A DNA stretch of 64,000 nucleotides from contig NC_067198.1 of NCBI RefSeq assembly GCF_000699445.3, positions 40,089,523-40,153,522 of the forward strand, given 5' to 3'. Position 1 is the first letter of the stretch; each line of letters begins with the position of its first letter. The notes beneath the pieces are model-generated. The model saw nothing but the letters and a program-made list of their open reading frames with translations. It made no database searches and had not been told where the DNA came from. This DNA is from Schistosoma haematobium. Its lineage: Eukaryota; Platyhelminthes; Trematoda; Strigeidida; Schistosomatidae. A program made the position numbers and the translations under genes. Shown piece after piece: positions 62,601 through 64,000 of this stretch.

Positions 62601-63189
62601 CATTTATTTTGCGGTTAATTATTTCAGTAATTTCATCTCCTTTGAAACGAACTGGTTCACCCCACACAATTCAGAGCTTACACCACTACATGCTATAAAA
62701 TAAAGCTTTACCACTGGAAAATGCTCAGCTAACACAGCTGTTATACTTAGTACTTATTTTATCTGTAAGACACGGTTTACATTTTTATTGTACTGTAATT
62801 TCTTTTGAATGTTATTCTAGGCCATCAAACATTTACTTCATGTACCTTATCGAGAAAATAGTCCAGCTATCGATTTAGCACTTGAAGTAGTTGGTGAAGC
62901 TAATGATAGTCGTTTAACACATTTAGTTATTGTTTATTTAATGGGTGAAACTGATGGTATAGTGAAAGATGCCAGATACTTATTTCGTTTATATATGGTT
63001 TTAAAACAATATAAAGAAGCGGCTAGAACAGCTGTGATTATAGCTAATGAAGAACAAATCAATGGAAATTATCGAAATGCACATGATTTGTTGTTCAGTA
63101 TGGTACAAGAATTAAGACAAAGAAATATCCATGTTCCATTTGAAATGTTTGAAAATTTAACTTTGTTACATTCTTATATACTTGCAAAG
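28175..63189 (+). CDS. WDR19: WDR19 / IFT144, intraflagellar transport complex A subunit (26 exons, 3' end outside window)
   Basis: This gene encodes the IFT-A core subunit used for retrograde ciliary transport and membrane-protein entry into cilia. I joined 26 exons; every junction has GT/AG ends and keeps frame, giving 1,338 codons. The translation follows vertebrate WDR19 from the first residues (MKKLF) to HSYILAK near the C-terminus. Recognisable blocks include IFDRHGEKK (about residue 41), [10 protein letters not shown] (about 134), [12 protein letters not shown] (about 245), [11 protein letters not shown] (about 388), EPIAALE at the exon 19/20 junction (about 892), LAPKEIPFI in exon 20, [10 protein letters not shown] in exon 24 and [10 protein letters not shown] in exon 26. 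Two N-terminal WD beta-propellers (about 1-330 and 340-650) precede a long TPR-like helical solenoid (about 770-1338). It is longer than the vertebrate protein because of Asn/Ser-rich inserts in exons 9, 12, 15 and 20. The final Cys-rich exons are not in the window. The start is fixed by the match and by exon phase. Confidence 0.96.
28215..28306 (+). CDS. WDR19: WDR19 exon 2
   Basis: Residues 3-33, ending SSYIAAFG, which aligns with the first WD blade (vertebrate NYLAVTG). The flanking introns are 35 and 39 nt. The acceptor is ACTCAG. Confidence 0.88.
28346..28411 (+). CDS. WDR19: WDR19 exon 3
   Basis: Residues 33-55. It contains [16 protein letters not shown], nearly identical to the vertebrate blade. 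The following intron is 31 nt. Confidence 0.95.
28443..28568 (+). CDS. WDR19: WDR19 exon 4
   Basis: Residues 55-97. [14 protein letters not shown] and a following TLWD form a WD blade. It starts after the acceptor CTATAG. The next intron is 34 nt. Confidence 0.95.
28603..28701 (+). CDS. WDR19: WDR19 exon 5
   Basis: Residues 97-130. [19 protein letters not shown] matches the conserved blade. It is followed by a 30-nt intron, the shortest in the gene. Confidence 0.95.
28732..28945 (+). CDS. WDR19: WDR19 exon 6
   Basis: Residues 130-201. [15 protein letters not shown] and the SDDKSITIN blade match the family. The donor is ACA|GTAAGT, phase 0. This is the last exon of the micro-intron block; a 904-nt intron follows. 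Confidence 0.95.
29060..29240 (+). repeat. Dispersed repeat C, copy 1 (WDR19 intron 6)
   Basis: CACGCCTTCTCCACTGC, CTTCGCTTCGCTCTC and ATTTAATTCCGTTATTCGC are found, reversed, at 52,420-52,600. Confidence 0.65.
29850..30044 (+). CDS. WDR19: WDR19 exon 7
   Basis: Residues 202-266. [14 protein letters not shown] and [19 protein letters not shown] are hallmark IFT144 sequences. Donor AAA|GTAACA. Confidence 0.96.
30105..30196 (+). CDS. WDR19: WDR19 exon 8
   Basis: Residues 267-297. [18 protein letters not shown] followed by a CATVGDR blade end. It follows a 60-nt intron. Confidence 0.93.
31870..32035 (+). repeat. tRNA-headed SINE-like family 3, partial
   Basis: CAATGGATAACGTGCTG (A-box-like), GAGTTCGATTTC (B-box-like), then ACAGGTACATCCAGCTAACA and CAAATAGGATGAGACGAG, as in the copy at 48.8-49.1 kb. 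Confidence 0.65.
32210..32531 (+). CDS. WDR19: WDR19 exon 9, with Asn-rich insert
   Basis: Residues 297-404. VKIHDL closes the first propeller region. A flatworm-specific loop (about 319-343) rich in Glu and then Asn, including six consecutive Asn codons, is absent from vertebrate WDR19. [13 protein letters not shown] and [11 protein letters not shown] return to the family consensus. Confidence 0.95.
34194..34440 (+). repeat. LTR-like repeat D, + orientation (WDR19 intron 9)
   Basis: TGTGGTCTATTTGATTTGTA, TATATAAACC (TATA-like), TGTTTGAAATAAATTATTCA (AATAAA inside) and GGCTGGGCTAGGC run in the same order as the reversed copy at 47,060-47,304. Solo LTR is the simplest reading; no coding region flanks it. 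Confidence 0.6.
35184..35325 (+). CDS. WDR19: WDR19 exon 10
   Basis: Residues 405-452. [25 protein letters not shown] was matched block by block; it corresponds to the vertebrate EPNFVAVG...MNNRAWFY blade. Confidence 0.95.
35790..35955 (+). repeat. SINE-like family 2, diverged copy
   Basis: GACCCGGGTTCGAATC (B-box-like), GATGAGTACCAAGTGATGCA and CAAGTACTTCTAACCACC match family 2. Confidence 0.65.
36250..36359 (+). CDS. WDR19: WDR19 exon 11
   Basis: Residues 452-488. [20 protein letters not shown] and GKLTLHW give the next blade. The donor follows the Trp codon. Confidence 0.93.
37060..37800 (+). mobile_element. RTE-like element, 3' end (WDR19 intron 11)
   Basis: In + frames: [48 protein letters not shown], then GACTGAGCCATGCTAACAG and the family's 3' UTR block GGTATGGCAACATAAACCGA. 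It is 5'-truncated and full of stops. Confidence 0.75.
38369..38557 (+). CDS. WDR19: WDR19 exon 12, with variable insert
   Basis: Residues 489-551. Its first two thirds (Lys/Asn/Ser/His-rich) match nothing I recognise in the family. The end, [11 protein letters not shown], aligns with vertebrate LTSDFLIYGTD. A (TC)n microsatellite begins 13 nt after the exon end. Confidence 0.9.
38571..38609 (+). repeat. (TC)n microsatellite in WDR19 intron 12
   Basis: About 19 TC units followed by TGTATATATATA, starting 14 nt after the end of exon 12. Confidence 0.95.
39288..39581. repeat. Perfect 103-bp inverted repeat made of two facing SINE-like family 2 copies
   Basis: The left arm 39,288-39,390 is the exact reverse complement of the right arm 39,479-39,581, with an 88-nt spacer. 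The spacer plus part of the left arm is a - strand family 2 head (reverse of GGCTCGGATAGCTCAGTGGT). The right arm is a headless + strand copy. It lies in WDR19 intron 12 and would form a long hairpin in RNA. Confidence 0.95.
40575..40722 (+). repeat. GC-rich dispersed segment just upstream of WDR19 exon 13
   Basis: TTTTTAGCGAGCTAGTCTTC, then CCCATGCCCAACCCTCCTCC and CCGGGCCTGGGACCGGCAGT is far richer in G+C than its surroundings. It resembles a 5' segment of fluke non-LTR elements as I remember it; no second copy is in the window. Confidence 0.45.
40794..40943 (+). CDS. WDR19: WDR19 exon 13
   Basis: Residues 552-601. [19 protein letters not shown] and [16 protein letters not shown] match the family. 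The open frame upstream of 40,794 is intronic repeat, not coding. Confidence 0.95.
41280..41530 (+). repeat. SINE-like fragment, diverged
   Basis: GGATAACGTGTTAGTTTTTG followed by a weak B-box-like segment and a CTGAGAAGTCTCATATTATG...TTTCAATGGTAGTCTAACTT tail, as in family 1. Confidence 0.45.
42744..42824 (+). CDS. WDR19: WDR19 exon 14
   Basis: Residues 602-628. [19 protein letters not shown] aligns with vertebrate TYEIPDFSPTIKGVLWE. Confidence 0.93.
43075..43190 (+). repeat. SINE-like family 1 tail fragment
   Basis: TATGACGAAACAACCGTCCAG...GGGTTTTCCATGTTGGTCTA...ATTGACTCATGATC: body and tail without the tRNA-like head. Confidence 0.65.
43530..43775. repeat. SINE-like family 3 fold-back copy
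   Basis: GAATGGTGGCTAGTAGTGCA and TTCCACTGATAGCCACCATC are near reverse complements about 90 nt apart, followed by the CCAATAAGAAACTGACCAAT segment also seen at 2.6 kb. Confidence 0.65.
44130..44315 (+). repeat. SINE-like family 2, diverged copy
   Basis: CAGACTGTGAAGCTGGATAA, a degenerate B-box-like TTAGAATCC, CCAGGTACAATCCG and TACCTCCAATCAATC. Confidence 0.6.
44835..45215 (-). mobile_element. RTE-like 3' fragment (WDR19 intron 14)
   Basis: The - strand matches the 3' end of the element at 3.9-5.5 kb (TTTCCTAATTTCCCCTTCAA, TGATTTCCTAATTATACGTT and a CTTCTGTTACTCCTCGTGGA segment). The + strand frame through it is a shadow. Confidence 0.75.
45365..45647 (+). CDS. WDR19: WDR19 exon 15, with long Asn/Thr-rich insert
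   Basis: Residues 629-722. It starts [16 protein letters not shown] (vertebrate FIAYDDDKVYTYVFH). About 60 residues rich in Asn, Lys, Thr and Ser follow and have no vertebrate counterpart. Donor T|GTAAGT. Confidence 0.9.
47060..47304 (-). repeat. LTR-like repeat D, - orientation (WDR19 intron 15)
   Basis: The reverse complement begins TGCGGTCTGTTTGGCTGATA, has TATATAAACC, GAAATAAATGATTCGTATAG and GACGGGCTAGGCGAGC, and ends near AGACACAACAGTTA. Confidence 0.6.
48355..48498 (+). CDS. WDR19: WDR19 exon 16
   Basis: Residues 723-770. [20 protein letters not shown] aligns with vertebrate HKPLLLYNGELTCQTQSGK, closing the second propeller. A 37-nt intron follows. Confidence 0.92.
48536..48609 (+). 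CDS. WDR19: WDR19 exon 17
   Basis: Residues 771-795. It is a divergent linker into the helical solenoid. It is supported by phase, GT/AG sites and position rather than strong similarity. Confidence 0.78.
48735..49110. repeat. SINE-like family 3, longest copy, with inverted ends
   Basis: TGCAAAGATGGATAATGACT near the left and GTTAGCCACTACCCATCTTTGC at the right are inverted. Between them are a tRNA-like GTGGATAACGCGATGGT...GGTTCGAGCCTG and the GATGCAGGTACATCCAGTTG body. Confidence 0.75.
49807..49942 (+). CDS. WDR19: WDR19 exon 18
   Basis: Residues 796-841. It aligns with the first TPR-like helices: [20 protein letters not shown] (vertebrate RFSDAWEMCRILNDEAAW), then [18 protein letters not shown]. 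Confidence 0.9.
50420..50990 (+). mobile_element. RTE-like element, 3' end (WDR19 intron 18)
   Basis: It shares GGACTGAGCCATGTTGGTAG, GTAGACTACCTGGTTGGGG and the 3' tail CTCGAACTGATGTACATACG...ACTGACTGACTG with 37.5-37.8 and 9.9-10.0 kb. Confidence 0.75.
51805..51977 (+). CDS. WDR19: WDR19 exon 19
   Basis: Residues 841-898. [35 protein letters not shown]: strong match to the conserved solenoid block. Confidence 0.95.
52420..52600 (-). repeat. Dispersed repeat C, copy 2 (WDR19 intron 19)
   Basis: GACGAAGCGAAGAG, GCAGTGAAGAAGGCG and AATAACGGAAATAAATA are the reverse complement of the 29.1 kb copy. Confidence 0.65.
53054..53276 (+). CDS. WDR19: WDR19 exon 20
   Basis: Residues 899-973. [20 protein letters not shown] and [20 protein letters not shown] are the most conserved part of the family. 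The donor was placed at CAAA|GTATTA because only this site keeps phase with exon 21; the frame stays open past it. Confidence 0.93.
53976..54075 (+). CDS. WDR19: WDR19 exon 21
   Basis: Residues 973-1006. [17 protein letters not shown] aligns with vertebrate CLAGVAQMSIRMGDIRR. Confidence 0.93.
54245..54365. repeat. SINE-like family 1 fragment
   Basis: AGTTAGACCACCATTGGAAG and TATGGGACTCTTCAGCAGTG are tail and body segments of family 1, rearranged. Confidence 0.5.
54534..54609 (+). CDS. WDR19: WDR19 exon 22
   Basis: Residues 1006-1031. GIELAS...[13 protein letters not shown] aligns with vertebrate GVNQALK...LKRDCGAILENMK. Confidence 0.93.
55350..55520. repeat. SINE-like family 1 fold-back
   Basis: A reversed tail (AGATCACCATGGAAAACCTG), a body (GGATGCGCGTTACTGAGGAG) and a forward tail (AACGGCCATGGTGGTCTAAC) lie in one 170-nt block, so the ends are inverted. 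Confidence 0.6.
55700..55860 (+). repeat. Degenerate RTE-like fragment
   Basis: GGTCAAACAAGATATTGCA and GCAGACTACCTGATTG align with the same 3' region as 50.6 kb, strongly decayed. Confidence 0.45.
55865..56045 (+). repeat. Dispersed repeat E, copy 1
   Basis: GACCTTTGAG, ACTAGGGTTAAATGAGAGCC, ATAAACCAGTGTGAGGAATT and GTGAATTTCGCGCCGAAAT recur in the same order at 59,400-59,660. Confidence 0.7.
56170..56396 (+). CDS. WDR19: WDR19 exon 23
   Basis: Residues 1032-1107. [39 protein letters not shown]-type repeats of the solenoid. Confidence 0.96.
56630..56760 (-). repeat. SINE-like family 1 fragment
   Basis: TTTGTCCTGATGTAAAACTC, CTCATCCATGACC and AAGACCTTCGGTCTCGTGTACG correspond to the reversed body and head. 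Confidence 0.5.
57790..58020 (-). mobile_element. RTE-like 3' fragment (WDR19 intron 23)
   Basis: CTTCCTCCAATTCTCGACTA, AATGTGTTCTTTGTTCTGCT and a GGTTTGATGG segment match, reversed, the 3' end of the elements at 4.0 and 45.0 kb. Confidence 0.65.
58105..58319 (+). CDS. WDR19: WDR19 exon 24
   Basis: Residues 1107-1179. [36 protein letters not shown] and [11 protein letters not shown] match the family closely. Confidence 0.96.
58560..58860 (+). repeat. tRNA-headed SINE-like family 1, long copy
   Basis: CGGATGTTAAGCGTTCACGC (A-box-like), AAGTTCTGGGTCTGAGTCCC (B-box-like), CACTAGGACGAAACGATCG body and a TTTTCATTGGTGGTCTGTCT tail, preceded by a second partial head. Confidence 0.75.
59400..59660 (+). 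repeat. Dispersed repeat E, copy 2
   Basis: GGCCTTTGAG, ACTAGGGCTAAACGACAGTC, ATAAACCAGTGTGAAGAATT and GATGAATTTCGCTCCAAAAT. Both copies lie in late WDR19 introns (22 and 24). Confidence 0.7.
60374..60483 (+). CDS. WDR19: WDR19 exon 25
   Basis: Residues 1179-1215. [22 protein letters not shown] aligns with vertebrate [22 protein letters not shown]. Confidence 0.95.
60811..60840 (+). repeat. (TA)n microsatellite
   Basis: A short TATATATATATATA run followed by AGATGTAGATATA, in WDR19 intron 25. Confidence 0.8.
60885..61195 (-). repeat. SINE-like family 1 copy, inverted
   Basis: TTCGTTTCGTCCCAGTATGA, GCGAATCTACGACTCCGTAC, ACCATGACCTTCAGTATCGC and CTAGACCATTGATCC read as the reverse of body and head. 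Confidence 0.65.
61679..62392 (-). pseudogene. Coding-like - strand stretches in WDR19 intron 25, unidentified
   Basis: Two - strand frames (61,954-61,679, with [20 protein letters not shown]; 62,392-62,186, with [20 protein letters not shown]) are open for 91 and 68 codons. They look like pieces of one decayed protein gene or transposon. I cannot name the family. Confidence 0.3.
62821..63189 (+). CDS. WDR19: WDR19 exon 26 (last exon in window)
   Basis: Residues 1216-1338. [38 protein letters not shown] and [12 protein letters not shown] match the family. The donor AAG|GTATGT shows that more exons follow; the remaining roughly 140 residues should include the CPFC/CPGC zinc-binding tail. Confidence 0.96.
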
Positions 63190-64000
63190 GTATGTTATTA
63201 GTTTTGTCTACAAAATATTGTAAATTATACTAGTGTATTGTGATAAGTCAATGAAAACTATTTAATATCGTGTTGCTCCCCCCCACACACTTGCTTTTCT
63301 CCAGGTCTAATTGTACGGCTAAGTTATTTAACACAAGTATATGGTGCAATCCTGAATGATTAAATGTATTTGACATGGCTCCTTGAAGTTAAACTCTTTG
63401 CTTATAGATGATGAACATTAAAGGATATCTGTCACTTGAGAAGGACCTAATGCTACTCTAGAAATTTGGACTTGCACCCCGTACCCCAATAGATTTATAA
63501 TTTAACACAGATTCATGTGGAGCAAACTATGCTTGGGACAAGGATTTTTTCTTAACATCTAACACTGATGTCGGTAGCACATATGATGACCGATAAGGTT
63601 AGGATATTAAAATCTTTTGAGAGAGATAGGTTTGTAATATTTTTCATTAACCTCATCAAACAATTTTGAACGAGGTAAATTACGCAGTTATTTAAGTAGT
63701 TACGGATAAATCTGCTATTTACAATAAACTTGTAGTCTACAAACTTGTAATAATGCATCATTTTGGTAATTACTTGTTTTCATGATCAGATTCTATTCTA
63801 GCAGATATATTTATCTGAATTGTGTATAAATTTTTATTTGCCCACCAAAGCAGTTACAATGGCAGAACAAACACAAGTGCTACTTTGGATGTACTGGAGA
63901 GCATTCATGAAGAGATTTACTCGACGGTGGTCAGTAGCTCGACGTTGAGATGTTTCATGTATACAGATTATAAAGTAGACACTACTAAATCTTTTAAGGC
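63190..64000. other. Start of WDR19 intron 26
   Basis: It begins with the donor GTATGT. No next exon (expected Cys-rich C-terminal region) is visible before the window ends. Confidence 0.6.

Overview
The window is AT-rich, intron-rich animal DNA that looks like a blood fluke (Schistosoma or a close trematode). The reasons are the 30-39 nt introns clustered at the 5' end of a gene with kilobase introns further on, and the dense background of flatworm-type non-LTR, Penelope-like, Ty3/gypsy-like and tRNA-derived SINE-like elements. The species call is inference; no rRNA or mitochondrial marker is present.

Three host transcription units can be supported. (1) On the + strand, exons at about 2.39-3.87 kb, with a possible end at 6.3 or 7.57 kb, belong to a gene I do not recognise. 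A Penelope-like remnant lies in one of its introns and an RTE-like remnant lies directly downstream of the last confident exon. (2) On the - strand, 17,993 to 14,836 encodes a TMEM41B (VTT/DedA-like ER membrane protein) orthologue. It has four exons from the first luminal/TM region to the stop codon; the start exon was not found. (3) On the + strand, 28,175 to 63,189 encodes WDR19/IFT144, a core subunit of the intraflagellar transport A complex. I resolved 26 exons, all phase-consistent (4,014 nt, 1,338 codons). Only the extreme C-terminal part, expected to be about 140 residues with a Cys-rich zinc-binding tail, lies beyond the window.

Between the TMEM41B exons and WDR19 (about 20.4-27.75 kb) is a nest of transposons. 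A CR1-like non-LTR element on the - strand (PHD-like ORF1, endonuclease, RT) is split in its endonuclease domain by a 2.1 kb 3' remnant of a gypsy-like LTR retrotransposon (integrase, GPY/F module, polypurine tract, LTR). A second, 5'-truncated CR1 copy is flanked by a 20-bp perfect direct repeat, and another LTR-like copy follows it. All of these reading frames are broken.

The first 14 kb hold five copies of one unnamed dispersed repeat and a long (AGT)n microsatellite. The WDR19 introns are filled with at least three tRNA-headed SINE-like families, two oppositely oriented LTR-like copies, RTE 3' ends, and a perfect 103-bp inverted repeat formed by two facing SINE copies. No rRNA gene, convincing functional tRNA, CRISPR array or bacterial-type signal was seen. 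WDR19 is expected to serve the ciliated cells of a fluke (larval epidermis, flame cells, sperm). TMEM41B is expected to serve ER lipid scrambling and autophagy. Their adjacency does not suggest a shared pathway.
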